This document shows, piece after piece, positions 22,200 through 32,773 of a DNA stretch of 64,000 nt; the first letter of the stretch is position 1; the number at the start of each line of letters is the position of its first letter. The DNA comes from Favolaschia claudopus. Taxonomy: Eukaryota > Basidiomycota > Agaricomycetes > Agaricales > Mycenaceae. Where the stretch lies: positions 558,001 through 622,000 of the forward strand of contig JAWWNJ010000072.1 in the NCBI GenBank assembly GCA_037176885.1, given 5' to 3'. The translations under genes and the position numbers were made by a program. The notes beneath the pieces were generated by a model that was not told where the DNA came from, did no database searches, and was given only the letters and a program-made list of their open reading frames with translations.

Positions 22200-22464
22200 T
22201 CTTTGGAAGGCACAAACAGAGCAACACTACGTTGACAGCTTTGCCAAATAAAACCACATTGACACTGACTAGCACGAAGTCCCCTGAAACCACATGTAGA
22301 CCTAAAACACAGTGCTGCTCACTAGAAAAGACTACCAAAAGCTCATTCCCAACTCATTCCCGCTCATAATTTGGGGGGTCAAACTTTTTTTTTTCCGGCC
22401 TGGCGGCCGGACTAACTAACCGGCCCTTAGTCGCCGGTTAGAATGCCGGAGCCCCCTTGACTAT
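22200..22464 (+). repeat. Repeat family C tail, copy 1
   Basis: Shared blocks with 26688-26915 (inverted) and 30415-30595 (same strand): CCACATGTAGACCT, CTCATTCCCGCTCATAAT, GGGGTCAAACTTTTTTTTT, CTGGCGGCCGGACTAACTAA, CCCTTAGTCGCCGGTTAG and the terminal AATGCCGGAGCCCCCTTGA. In the copy at 26.7 kb this sequence is the region downstream of an intact gene, so these look like 3-prime ends of one mobile family. The terminal part can form CCGGC-based hairpins. Confidence 0.8.
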
Positions 22465-22632
22465 ACAGTACCTCGAATTTTTTTTTTCAGCGAAATCGGG
22501 GACCCCTCCCCCCTCCAAATCGGGTAATTCCTTTTTGGGAAGCGATCAAACGACTAAAAACGACCTAAAACTGCCCAATTTTCGTCATCTAACTACACAT
22601 GTGCATTACTGACACCCATTTGGTGCTGCTAC

Positions 22633-24646
22633 AGAGACTTACATCGCATTTTGTGGCAGAATCGCAAATTCCCTTCGGATCCGTGCGCGGGATGCCACCG
22701 TGAAGTTGGTGAAAGATTTCCGAATCCACAATCTCACAGCAAAATATGACGCCGTTCTGCCCAATGTACAGCACTTTTTCAAGGCACTCATTGGCAAGGA
22801 AAATAACTCTGCGTCGCCTGGAACACGAAACCCGGATAATGTAAGATTTCATGCGGAGTATGTTTCAATGGTAATTGAGTTCACAACAAGGCACGGACCT
22901 TGATGACTTCCATCGCGCTCAATATACGCAGTCGTCGTTCCAATCTACATCAAGTCATCAACGGGTTCATTTTCTGGGATAATAAAATGCCCAAACGACT
23001 CGTTCAGATGATGAACCATCTTGGTGTATGCACCTCTTACCAATCACGGACAGAGGCAATCTCGTATGTGTCGAAGGATTCTGTCAGCCTCGCACAGAGT
23101 GTTGCAACCGACCCCACGAAACTCAAAATGCTTCCGTATGACAACTTCAACTGGGTTTCGCATGTCTATGAATCATCGGCGATGCATCGAAAGGTCACTC
23201 ACGACCAAGTTTCGGCATTTCTGGTGGTCGTAAATGTTCCCGATAATGCACAGACTCTTCCAGCCGAGGATCTAGCTAGCATACAGCGTTTCGAGGCTGT
23301 CGGCGGGGCCCGACACCGGCTGTTGCCTCAGAAGTCGCTTGAAGAAATCCTCCCCTCCCGCGATGATCAGATTGCATTCCGAAACATTTGCATCAAGCAC
23401 ATTGGCTATATTCTCTGTGACGAAGTGCAGGGATGGGCAGGTTTCCGCTCTTCCCTTCTGTCTTTCACAGATCCCCAAGCAATTTCTCCTCATATCACTG
23501 AACTCTACTAAGTATCTTCCAACTTACGACCAGGAACAGGGTTCTACGCGAGGAAATATGCTTGTCCTTCGACACTACCTCCTCGATGTTCTTCGGATAC
23601 CCAAGGAAGCTTTCGAACGTATCATGTTTTCCGTGCCCGGAGACCGGCTCACTACTGCACGGGATCGTGCGGCGCAGGACCAGCGCGCTCTAGACCCCTC
23701 CCAGCATCGCGCTGATTATCCCGTTTCCTTGATGTCGTGCTCCGCTCTTTGATTGTACGAGCGTCAATGGCATGCTTAGAGACATCATCGGTTGCCCGTC
23801 TTTCAAAACACAAATTCAGCGACTTCGAAGCATTCCAGATTTTGTGCACATCTATTGCCGACAAATTCGTTCTTCCCTCAGTTGATAGACTTGAGGCTGA
23901 AGGTATTAAAACTTTGCGCGGAAACAGTGTCTCCGGTAATGCCGTTCTCTTGGCCCACGACCTGATGACTCTTCGTGAGATGCGAAACGCCATCAAGCAT
24001 GGCCATCCAAGCCGCGTTCGTCGCATGCTCAAGTACTGGGCACCAATGTTCTACGCCGGAGGGAGCTACAATTATGCTCACGAGACTATGGAGTTGCTCC
24101 ACAACATTATCCACGACTGGCCATCGCAGACCGCCGAAATCCTTGAGGCAGGAATGATTTTCAACACTCAGGGCGACCGTGATACCCACCTCGAGGGAGA
24201 TCTATGCGTTGAACATTTCAACGATGTCATAAAGGAACACGTTAAAGGTGTTAATGCCACCCCGGAATTGCTGGAGTGGGGCATGTTCAACACCTTACGA
24301 CGCAGATGTACACAAGGATCTAGGGGTCGAGGAAGTCAATCAGCACCATGCCAAAGTTCGCCAGCATAAAGATGTGGAGATCTTGACGGGATATTTCACT
24401 TCGTCAGATTTATTCGAGTTCAACAAGGACAAGGTTTCCGAACAGACTGTCATTGACTTATACCGTCATGGTTTGCATCGACTTGCAGGTACGAAAGGGG
24501 GGCATGCAAGACACTTTGCGCGGCATAAACTCCGCTTTCGAACGCGTCATGATGCTTCCGAGACCTTGGACGCAAACATGCTTTCGCTCTATCAAGGTGA
24601 CCGTGAACTGAAAGAAGGCGCAGACTCAGAAAGGGGTATGATTTAG
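22633..24646 (+). pseudogene. DUF6589-type protein, frame-broken
   Basis: Continuous similarity to the basidiomycete DUF6589 family is seen in order: IAFCGRIANSLRIRARDAT (22650s), KMLPYDNFNWV with HRKVTHDQVSAFLV (about 23130-23230), LPTYDQEQGSTRGNM (23519-23563), then LKYWAPMFYAGGSYNYAHE (24030-24090), EGDLCVEHFNDVIKEHVKG (about 24195-24250) and LYRHGLHRLAGTKGGHARHF (24456-24520). Acidic/His residues in these blocks are typical of the family, which is often multicopy and transposon-like; its biochemical role is not established. The reading needs frame changes near 23500, 23740 and 24280 that do not look like introns, so the copy is probably dead, though recently. It sits between two inverted copies of repeat family C. 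Confidence 0.7.
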
Positions 24647-24699
24647 GTACACTGCTCGGAAAACAGCCGGAGAATGAGTTTTCCGATGAGGAATAGCTA

Positions 24700-25264
24700 C
24701 AGTAGAATACGGTGAATCCATCGCAAAAATATGCATTTGTAAAGATTAAGTATGAATTTAACAGTACTCTTGATACTTTCACCGATACCTAACTTTGCCT
24801 GCTTCTGAGTTCTTCGCTTTTTTTTCGGGGGTGGTGCATCATGAAATGTTTGTACTGCAAGTTCTAAAGGAGCTGGAAAAGCCGCGGCAAGGGGGGCAGG
24901 CATGTGCTCCAGCCTCCAGTTGCGGTTCAGGAGAAGGAAGAGGTAGCGGCCCATGAACTGCATGGAAGATAGAGAGGAAAGCTTCGAGCAGAGCAGGTCC
25001 AAGCTCTGTCCAATGGACTACACCCTGGGCAAGAGGCACAAGGTCGTCTATGGTCGCAATGGATGCAGCATGTTTCACGATATTGTCGAGATCGCAGTCC
25101 GGGATCAAGCTGCGAGGGCCGTAGCTCGACCATCCGTCTCGCCACTCTGAGCGCCAGTGCTGCAAACGCCAGTTTAGCAGCCTCTGATACATATCCTCCT
25201 GCTCTTCGTCTGTGGTATGGTGCGAATCGGCTAACAAGGGGTATTCAATCTTAAAATTTTCCAT
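24700..25264 (-). pseudogene. Helicase-like C-terminal tail (RecQ-like family) fragment
   Basis: Minus-strand frame from 25264 reads MENFKIEYPLLADSHHTTDE, then a domain with WRLQHWRSEW, LIPDCDLDNIVKHAASI and ATIDDLVPLAQ. This resembles the tail after the helicase core of multicopy RecQ-like helicases in basidiomycetes (a WR..W, P...L..I..HA, T.DDL pattern). A frame change near 24960 leads to the likely true end with PPPKKKRRTQK, an NLS-like cluster. The helicase core (Walker motifs) is not present upstream. Assignment is by pattern only and moderately uncertain. Confidence 0.4.
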
Positions 25265-25672
25265 ACAACGTCTGAAAAGTGATTTAAGACCCTTCTGCCC
25301 CCTCCCTGGCTACGTAATGCTGATGTAAGCTTGCCTAATACAGTAATTTATTGACAGTTTTCTCACGATCTGAGGATACTTTTGCTCGAAAGTGCCTGGT
25401 GTGGGAATAATTTGCCGCGAAAAAACCGTAGCAAAATGATCCCTTGGTTTCTTGGCAGAAGATTTCCTGCATCTGGCTTGGGTCGGGGAACTCGGCGGAC
25501 GGTTAGTATTATGTAATATATTACATTTTCTTGCTCTTTTTTTCTTGACCCACCCAAACGTGGTTTTGAAGCATTCTGCAACTTTGTCCAAAAAGTGAAA
25601 TAAGAGGTCCGGGAACCACCCTCCCTCCCAAGGCTGTGTCTCGGCTTTTGCCGGTGAACACCCCTTGTCGGC

Positions 25673-25750
25673 TAAACACCACCAAACAGGAACGAAATCA
25701 CATCAGGACCTTCCCACGCTTAACCCTCTGGCCAAAACACTCCGATTAGA
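25673..25750 (+). repeat. Dispersed repeat, copy 2 (AAACACCACCAAACAGG)
   Basis: Second copy of the block at 2177-2202, identical for 26 nt and similar for about 50 nt more. Flanks differ. Confidence 0.5.
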
Positions 25751-25985
25751 TAGTAGAGTAATCCCTCTAGACGGATTTTCAATTGGCTCAAAACCGACAA
25801 TAAATAATATTTTCTCGGAGGCGATTTGAGACATCAGTGACGCGATCACCTAATCAATCACGGGAACTTACGGTATTTCCTATTCGAGACGATCCACATC
25901 TCACATTCTACCTCACGCGTGCATCGGGGAGCTATAAAAGGCACCCAAAATACCTGAGAGGGATACCAGCAGTTCATGGGAGCAG

Positions 25986-26638
25986 CCACTCCGCAAATCT
26001 GGAATATACTGACTTGCAGAAAACGTTTCAGAAAATGTTGTTTACTCTCGAGCAGACAACCTTACAGTAAGCTGAGGTAATGGTTTTTGAGAAAGTCGAA
26101 AGGAAAGCAAAGGTTATCCCCGGGCCGAAAATGATGCCGAAAGCGGAGCATTCGGCACTGTGTTTTGTGAAATAGAATTCAGTGCTTTCTGAAGTCCTTT
26201 CTGGGGCTCAGAAAGCAATCCCAAAACAATAGCTTTCTGAATTTACTGGAAGTATTGTTTACTGATCCGCAGGAACCATGCCAGAAGACAATAAGTACGT
26301 GAAAATCAGAAACAATAAGATTATGGTTTGGTTTCGGCTTCACTGAAACTCCACGAGAAACCAGTGCTTCCAGAAGATTCCGAATGCCATTGTTTCTGAA
26401 ACGCTTTCTGGGGGCTCAGATACTGCTCCAGAAAGCACTGATTTCTATTTCACAGAACACTGTGCCGAATGCTCCGCTTTCGGCATCATTTTCGGCCCGG
26501 GCGTAAGGTGTGCTTTCCTTTCGACTTTCTCGGAAACCATAACCTCAGCTTACTGTAAGGTTTTCTGATTGAGAGTAAACAAAATTATCTGAAACGTTTT
26601 CTGCAAGTCAGTATATTCCAGATTTGCGGAGTGAGCAT
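25986..26638. mobile_element. Large fold-back element, about 650 bp
   Basis: Arms of about 230 nt are mirrored: CACTCCGCAAATCTGGAATA at 25988 against TATTCCAGATTTGCGGAGTG ending near 26633; GGCCGAAAATGATGCCGAAA (26122) against its complement near 26470-26495. Arms are over 90 percent alike by eye. The loop (about 26215-26410) is itself rich in AGAAAGC and CTTTCTG words. No coding. Confidence 0.8.
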
Positions 26639-26687
26639 TCCAAGCAAAAAAGAGCATATAGATTTCAAGGGGGCACCGGCAATCTAA

Positions 26688-26914
26688 CCGGTGACTAAGG
26701 GCTAGTTAGTTAGTACGGCCGCCAGGCTGGAAAAAAAAAGTTTGACCCCCCCAAAATTTGAGCGGGAATGAGCTTCTGGTAGTCTATTTGAGGGAGAAAC
26801 ACTGGTGCCAGGTCTACATGTGGCTCTCTAGAAGATGTAGTGCCGCTCCACTGTAGTCAGTGTCAATGTGGCTTTGTTTGGGCCAGGGGTTGCTCAGCTG
26901 TCAACCTAATGTTG
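26688..26914 (-). repeat. Repeat family C tail, copy 2, downstream of the 208-aa gene
   Basis: Inverted relative to copies 1 and 3. It runs from the stop codon of the minus-strand gene to the terminus at 26688 (minus-strand reading ends in TTGCCGGTGCCCCCTTGAAA). This ties the family-C terminus to the gene above it. Confidence 0.75.
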
Positions 26915-27590
26915 CTATGTTTCCAACTCCTTCAAGCGTTCTTCACCGAGGAAGAACCGAGCGATGTTGTCCGCGGGTTGGCGCCGGTTGAGCGGAACAT
27001 CAGCATCGTCGGACAACGGCCACATGGCAAGATAGCAATTGTCGTCGTAGTAGGTGAGGAGGATGCGGTCGGCAGTGGGGCGAATAAGATGAGCGCAAGC
27101 TGATAGAATAATTTCAGCACAGAGTACGCAAGGAAAAGAATGAGATACCAAAATCCACGTGGTGCCGAAGGTACTCGGTGCCGACGTAGTTTGACAGCGC
27201 GTCTTTGGCGTCGTAGCGCTGACCCCAAACCGTCATATGCAAAAACTTCTCCTGCGGAATCCCGAGAACAGCACCATAGTTCATGCCGCTCTTGAGGCTG
27301 TTGAACCTTTGGATGCGAATGCTGTTAGCGAGCGTGAAAATATAGTAACGTGCCGTGCACTGAAGGATAAGGAGATGGCCGAGGGCTTCTTCCATGGTGC
27401 GATAGAAGCGGTTTTCGAATGTGCGGCCCACGTAAACTCTGAATGCGGAAACAGCCCACGGTTTGCGAAGGCCGAGCTCCCGAAGAACGCGGACGGGAAC
27501 TGAGGCCGAAATGCGTCGTCCCCAGCCGTAGAGCCACGGGTTGTGATCGTGCCAGGCGCAGTGGTGAATGGCGCAAAGGCGATCAAGCAT
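26915..27590 (-). CDS. 208-aa protein of unknown function, probably part of a mobile family
   Basis: Exon 1 (27590-27149) starts MLDRLCAIHHCAWHDHNPWL; a 49-nt intron (27148-27100, GTATCT..CAG) is followed by exon 2 (27099-26915) ending at TAG. The joined frame is open for 208 codons. The protein is aromatic- and His-rich (WHDHNPWLYGWGRR, FRVYVGRTFENRFYR, MTVWGQRYDAKD, LLTYYDDNCYLAMWPL), with no signal peptide or membrane segment and no recognised domain. Conserved-looking sequence and clean splicing suggest a working gene. Its 3-prime flank is the family-C repeat, present three times in the window, and the copy at 22.2 kb may keep a trace of the gene's end. It could be the protein of an undescribed element or a gene carried by one. 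Confidence 0.6.
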
Positions 27591-28418
27591 ACCGCGATCC
27601 TAATTCAGTCTCTACGTGTATCTGGGTTTCTCTAATCTAGTAGTGTTTCTCTCCAAGACTTTTCCTCAAGATCTTGGTGAGTTTCCAGATTTCTGGATCC
27701 TCTTTGTTTTTTTCCACCCTTTTTTCCCCTGTTTGGATCTTTGGTGTAAAAAGGAGAGATCCTCAAATAAACTGGGAGAAATGGTGTATTTTTGGCCGAG
27801 ATCGTCGAAAAAAATGAGCTGCCAAAAAGGGTGTTGTGAACGCTCCAGTCAGAACTTTCCTTTCTCGGTCCTGTTTCAACTTCATCTTTGCTCCTTTTCT
27901 ATATTCTCTCTACCTTACACCTAGAACTACTTGAGAATGCCATTTAGCGAGGTAAAAAGGTGAGAGTGGCAAAAAACCCCAGCTTCTTAAGACAGCTTCT
28001 TGAGAGCTTTTTTTTACCAAGATGTCAAATCGCGGAAAAAGGACAAGAAAAAGGATGCCAAAAAGGAGCGCAAAAAGGGCGTCGTGAACAACCTTATTGT
28101 CTTGACAGACATTTTTTGTCACGGTTGCAAAGTATGAGACTTGACTCACTTAAGAATCAGAAAGCTATCTACTATCAATCCGGACTAATGAGAAGGGCAA
28201 GTAGAGATTGAGTAGAGTGGTAGGTAGGACACACGAAGACGGTCGTGTAGATTCTTCTTAGGATACTGTCTTGAGGAAGACATATCCCCTCCGTGATAAA
28301 TACTCCGCTTCTCCCGCTGAAGGTCGTAAAAATGAATAAAATTTGGGTGTTTTCATGCGTGCCCGGCGGGCCACCCTATCACCGTCCCCGAACAACCTGT
28401 GGGTGTGGTTTGTTTTGA
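27591..28418. other. Upstream spacer, T-rich, with local repeats
   Basis: No gene. Similar words recur in direct orientation: GCCAAAAAGGGTGTTGTGAACG (27822-27843, shortened here) and AAAAAGGGCGTCGTGAAC near 28071. Pyrimidine-rich DNA at 27700-27740 and 27860-27920 could be promoter sequence. Confidence 0.4.
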
Positions 28419-28429
28419 GTGCAAATACC

Positions 28430-28910
28430 ACGCGGACTTAGCCTACACGATATCCTGAACGACAATGATAATTCAGGCACATCACATTCAGAATTTCAAA
28501 CATACCAGCAACACCCGTCAGCCCACTGGACCCAGTATCAACGAGCGCAGTGTCAAAGCGCCCGCTCAAGTCCTTCCCAGAACACAATGTTTTGGCTGGT
28601 TGGACATGAATTGAGTCGACTATGGAGTTTTCAGGCCCGCCGGCGGTGTAAGGATCTTCTGTGACAAATTTTGGGCAGTGGTAAACGGGGACACAATTGA
28701 AATGGAGAGGTGACGGAATGGGACTTGTGCTCGATTCGAACGCGAGTGAATGTCGGATTTTTGAATTGGACCACAAAGCGGGAGAGGGCATCCCAAAACG
28801 AGATTGCCACCGTAATCGGAGATCAGGGTCAGTATTTTGACAGCTTTCAAAGTTGCATGCTTGGTCAATTTGAGTTGACGCTCGTATACAATTCCAGGAG
28901 GCAGCAATGT
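28430..28910 (-). pseudogene. Possible aspartic protease (A1) C-lobe remnant
   Basis: Minus-strand reading near 28545 gives FDTALVDTGSSGLTG, which fits the second catalytic motif of pepsin-type proteases (falvDTGSS). About 90 codons upstream, in another frame, SDYGGNLVLG resembles the GG.LVLGG block that precedes it in such enzymes. The intervening sequence needs a frame change and the N-lobe is absent. The match rests on one good motif, so this is tentative. Confidence 0.3.
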
Positions 28911-29295
28911 CGGAGGAGCTGGACAGCCGACGTGTCGCCACTGAATATATTTCTCGTGCTGAAAGATCTTCTCCTTTCGCTTGAGCCACTAGGGCTTGAA
29001 TCCGTCCGTCTTTCTGACGGGTGACGGACGGGACCGACGGGTTTTGACCCGTCTGTTTCTAGCTCTGAGCTTGTTTCTGACAGATGGGTTACAAGAACTC
29101 TGCAAACCCATAGAAAAGAATCATAGGAACTCATCCCGAAAATTCCGGAGGCCAAAGGGTCAAAGGGGAAACAGGAATACCAAGAATTCAGACCCATTGG
29201 GAGAATTCATACCCGTTGGGCACAATAGTATCCGCCAAGCACGAAGGCGGCGAATGCCGATGTGTGGGAAATTCTTAATTTGAATACAGTCTGGC

Positions 29296-29360
29296 CAGGC
29301 CCCCCGGTCACTACCTATTCCGCGGGTCGGGTTCGCGACCACTGATTTACTCTATGATTT
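29296..29360 (+). repeat. Lone left end related to MITE family B
   Basis: AGGCCCCCCGGTCACTACC followed by ATTCCGCGGGTC and CTGATTTACTCTAT matches the first part of the hAT-type MITEs at 16978 and 33467. No right end was found within 350 bp, so it is a truncated copy. Confidence 0.55.
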
Positions 29361-29639
29361 TGGGTCCATCCATCTATTTCCGAGGGGTGAAATTCGACTT
29401 TTTTCGCTCAATTTCCTGTTTTTAGCCGATCTCCTGTCAAGATCGGTGGCTCACCGTCATCTCTGGATCCTCTGGCTTGACTTCTGCTCAGAATCTTCAG
29501 CCGGCGCGTCGAAAATTCAGTGTCCCGGACCCGCTCACCAGGTATGAACCTCAAAATTTCTCGCGCGCTGCGCGCGATTTACTCTATTTCTGACCAGCTT
29601 TGGCTGTTTTCAGCTTGATTTACTTGTCGGAAAAATTGA

Positions 29640-29745
29640 AAGAGCCTGGTAAGGCCTTGGAGCACCTAACGGCCTTATAAGGCCTAATAAGGTTCGAGGA
29701 GTGACCTTATAAGGCGTGATAAGGTCTGGTTAGGTCTTCCCAGGC
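29640..29745. repeat. Cluster of AAGGCCTTATAAGG-type words
   Basis: Five near-repeats of (A)AGGCCTTATAAGG/CTAATAAGG fall in 105 nt. They resemble the TTAAGGCCTTATTAAGG words inside the hAT-type element at 34084 and may be an old copy of its end. Confidence 0.4.
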
Positions 29746-29787
29746 TGACTTCCCGGAGGTTACAAAACTGAGTTGGGGTTTGTTGTG

Positions 29788-30233
29788 GTTACTCCGGCAG
29801 CGGATTTGGATCTGGATTTGATGGGATTTGGATTTGATGGTGGAACTGATGTCTGTATGTAACGTAGTCCGCGGAATGTCCGACATTAGCCGCCGTTGTG
29901 TTTGCAACATGCCTGCTCGTCGGCGACGACGACGAGCTCCTTCATTGAGCCCATTGCTTGCCTCCAGAACGGCGCACTTTTTGAGAACGGTGTGCTTTGA
30001 TTACTATATGTTGCCTGCCCAATTTTATTGCTATAGCAGACCTCTTAAGTGCCAGCGCAGGCACGGCGGGAAATGGAGCGGGATGGCGGGAAAATGCCGA
30101 CGAGACAATGCGCTGGCAGTTTGGCGGGAACAGTCCCGTCATCAGTTGGCAACGGTGACTGATTGGTGACTGATCGTCACCGATCAGCTCCAAATCCCAT
30201 CAAATCCAAATCCAAATCCGCTGCCGGAGTGAC
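29788..30233. mobile_element. TIR element, about 446 bp (ACTCCGGCAGCGGATTTGG ends)
   Basis: Left end GTTACTCCGGCAGCGGATTT and right end AAATCCGCTGCCGGAGTGAC are complementary, extending through (GGATTT)-rich repeats and TTGATGGGATTTGG for about 45 nt. No clear target duplication. The interior carries an ORF-like GC-rich part with no recognisable domain. Confidence 0.75.
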
Positions 30234-30414
30234 TGAGACATGGTAGGTGTGGTTTTGTTGCATCTTTTTCGGCCGAAAATTCAGAGTTGTATTGTTTTTG
30301 ATAATTTGTGCTGTGATTGTATGCCAAGATGCCTGATTTGAATTTCAAAGTATGTAGGGGAGCATATACTCATGTGTAACTACTGAGGAGCAGCGCAAGT
30401 CCTCTGAATGAAAG

Positions 30415-30595
30415 CCACATGTAGACCTAAAAGACAGTGCTTCCCACTCGAAAAGACTACCAGAAGATCATTCCCGCTCATAATCTGGCCCATGGGGGGT
30501 CAAGTTTTTTTTTCGTTTTTTTTTTCGGCCTGGCGGCGGGACTAACTAACCGGCCCTTAGTCGCCGGTTTGAATGCCGGTGCCCCCTTGATCTTG
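30415..30595 (+). repeat. Repeat family C tail, copy 3
   Basis: Same order of blocks as copy 1: CCACATGTAGACCTAAAA, GACTACCAGAAG, CATTCCCGCTCATAAT, a T-rich run, CTGGCGGCGGGACTAACTAA, CCCTTAGTCGCCGG and GAATGCCGGTGCCCCCTTGA. It ends abruptly at about 30592, next to the LINE remnant. Confidence 0.8.
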
Positions 30596-30599
30596 ACAC

Positions 30600-31895
30600 T
30601 TTGCGGTGTCGCGGTGTCGAAAGCGAACACGGGGCTTGCAAAAGGCATTTTGGCCGCTGCCGTGAGTACATCTCCGACCCAGGACTTCTTGCCGTTCTTG
30701 TTTGGTTTATGTATAGCGCAATTGAGCTTATCAAACAAGCGCGGACAAGATGGACCATGGATAGCGTGAGGATTTATTGGAGATAGCCAAGCAACAACAG
30801 AAATCGACGAACTCTGAGAGGCATGATCCCAGTTTCCGAGAAAAGGCATACGAGCATTGAGCGAGAGTGAACATTCAGAGCTTTCCGCTAGAAATCAATC
30901 TGCACGTCGCATAGCTTCTTCACGTGAACATCTTCACAGTCAGGCATTAATTCGCAGCCATGTATGAGATGACAGTCTACACGAGCCATGTACAACGTCT
31001 TAAATTGTTTCGGAGTCAAGCGACCGGCTGAATCTTCAATTCCATTATTCTGTGCGCGCAATACCTTGCCGTACTTGCTTTTTCCTTATAGTGATCTTCG
31101 AACATGTTGCGGGATGCAGTATTGAGGTAGACTCCGACATATAAGCGTCATTTGGGATTTCAAGAATTTCGGCATAAATGGTGGCGTCTTCGCCCGATGC
31201 ACTCTGAAGCCCGTGTTTTCGGATTTGATCTTTCACCCACGCAACATTCTCTTCAGACTTCCTTTGAGAAAAAGCCCTCGTCGGAAGTGTCTGTGGTGAC
31301 TTCGGGTATCGAGTTTGCCAGTATTCGATCCATGGCGTGCTGGGTCGCATCGAACGCGGAGGGCAGGGTCGTGGGAGGGTTTAGTCGACCTGCGAATACA
31401 CCTCGCAAGCTTTCCGCAGTTACACAGATTTGAATAGGTGCAGGGTCGGAGAGTCGCTTGACTTCCTTCCAGAAAGTTGCGGCGTTTGGGGCATTTAACA
31501 GTTTGCGACGATTTTGATCCCGTAATTCATAAAGTCGTTGTCTACCACGGTGGGGAGAGGGGTACTCGACCCTCTTGGGGGTGGAACAAACTCATCCGGT
31601 CCCGCGTCATTAGGAAGCGCTGTGGTCACCTTTTCAACATCTAGTGATGGAAGTTGTGGAATGAGGTGGTTGACAATGGCGGAGGCCCGAGATTGGGAGG
31701 CCCTCCTGTTCGTGGGGGTCCAGCGCCGCGTTCCGCGAGTTGTTTTGCCGCAAGAAAGAAGGCAGTTTTGTCATCCTTTTCGATGTGGATAAAGTGTATC
31801 GGGGCAGTGCGAGTGCGAATCCACTGTATGATTAATCTCGTCACATCTCCGTTCTTGCATGTCCAGCCGCAAGCGTCATTCTTGAATGCATAGTA
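30600..31895 (-). pseudogene. LINE ORF2 remnant, reverse-transcriptase core deleted
   Basis: Minus-strand pieces in the order expected for basidiomycete endonuclease/reverse-transcriptase proteins: AATFWKEVKRLSDP (about 31480), RLNPPTTLPSAFDATQHA (about 31370), WVKDQIRKHGLQSASGED and YAEILEIPNDA (31240-31150), then directly HYKEKAS and QFKTLYMARVDCHLIHGCEL (about 31010-30940), NVHSRSML and SETGIMP (30870-30830). In full-length relatives roughly 250 residues containing the RT palm (FxDD) lie between IPND and HYxxKAxxAR; here that part is missing, so the deletion point is near 31100-31080. Frame changes also occur. It is the best evidence for which LINE family the ORF1 and endonuclease fragments belong to. 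Confidence 0.7.
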
Positions 31896-32145
31896 TTTGA
31901 TAGAGCGGATTGCATACTGAGATCTTGTAATTACCGTCAGATGTGTAACTCTAGCAAGATGTCAGTGGTCTGAGATGTCAGTGAAAAGCCTGCAAAAAGT
32001 CAAGGGTTTTTGCACAGTATATCGCAAGTATATCGCCCATATACTCGGTCAGTTCATGACCACTTCTTTTAGGTGGAACATCACCTTCCACCGGGGATCC
32101 TTCCTATTATTTCGAAACCAAGCAAACTGACCGATGAGTGCCTCA
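31896..32145. other. Spacer
   Basis: No gene; AT-rich DNA between the LINE remnant and the MITE. Confidence 0.3.
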
Positions 32146-32773
32146 TACAGTGGTGGCAAAAAATAATGCAACACATGGTTCTTGGGTATTGACGGGGTAT
32201 CTTGCTCCAAACAAAGTGCTAGACATCAGATACTTATGAAGGGGTTAAAAGATTACCATATATGGTAATTCCTGCGGGATAAATTTTTCAAATGATTTTT
32301 GTACAGTGCACTTTCCAACGCTTGAAGTTACCGAAGTTCAAGCTCCACGGCATGAAAGTACTTGCAAATGCGACTCAACCATATTCTACTTGAGCCAATT
32401 CGGAGCTCGCAATCGTGGCCGCAATTCGGCCATTTTTGCTGTTTTTGGGCATTTCAGGCTGAAACTGGCCGACTTGCGACCACGATTGCGAGCCCAAATC
32501 CCAGCCAAAATGGATGAACTAAAGTATGGTTGAGGTTGTTTTTGCCAGTACCTTCATGCTGTGGAGCTCAACTTTCGGCAACATTAAGCGTTGAAAAGTG
32601 GGTTGTAAAAAAACCATTTAAAAAATTTATCGCGCAGGAATTACCATATATGGTAACTATTCAACCAGCCCAATTGATTTTATTCATATTTGATGTCTAG
32701 CACTTTGTTTGAAGCAAAAGACCCCGTCAATACCCCAGAACCATGTGTTGCATTATTTTTCGCCACCACCGTA
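32146..32773. mobile_element. MITE family D, full copy, 628 bp, TA ends
   Basis: Ends TACAGTGGTGGCAAAAAATA and the mirrored TATTTTTCGCCACCACCGTA, continuing as ATGCAACACATGGTTCT / AGAACCATGTGTTGCAT. TA at the borders and CAGTGGTGGC termini suit a Tc1/mariner-type element. A second inverted pair forms a central stem (GCTCGCAATCGTGG and CCACGATTGCGAGC). Each half carries the palindrome ATTACCATATATGGTAA (32252-32269 and 32640-32657). Related, decayed copies end at 44209 and 50448. Confidence 0.85.

Noticed and set aside
22632..24646. Reading the DUF6589 frame changes as introns
   Set aside because: The change points near 23500, 23740 and 24280 lack suitably placed GT..AG pairs; small indels explain them better.
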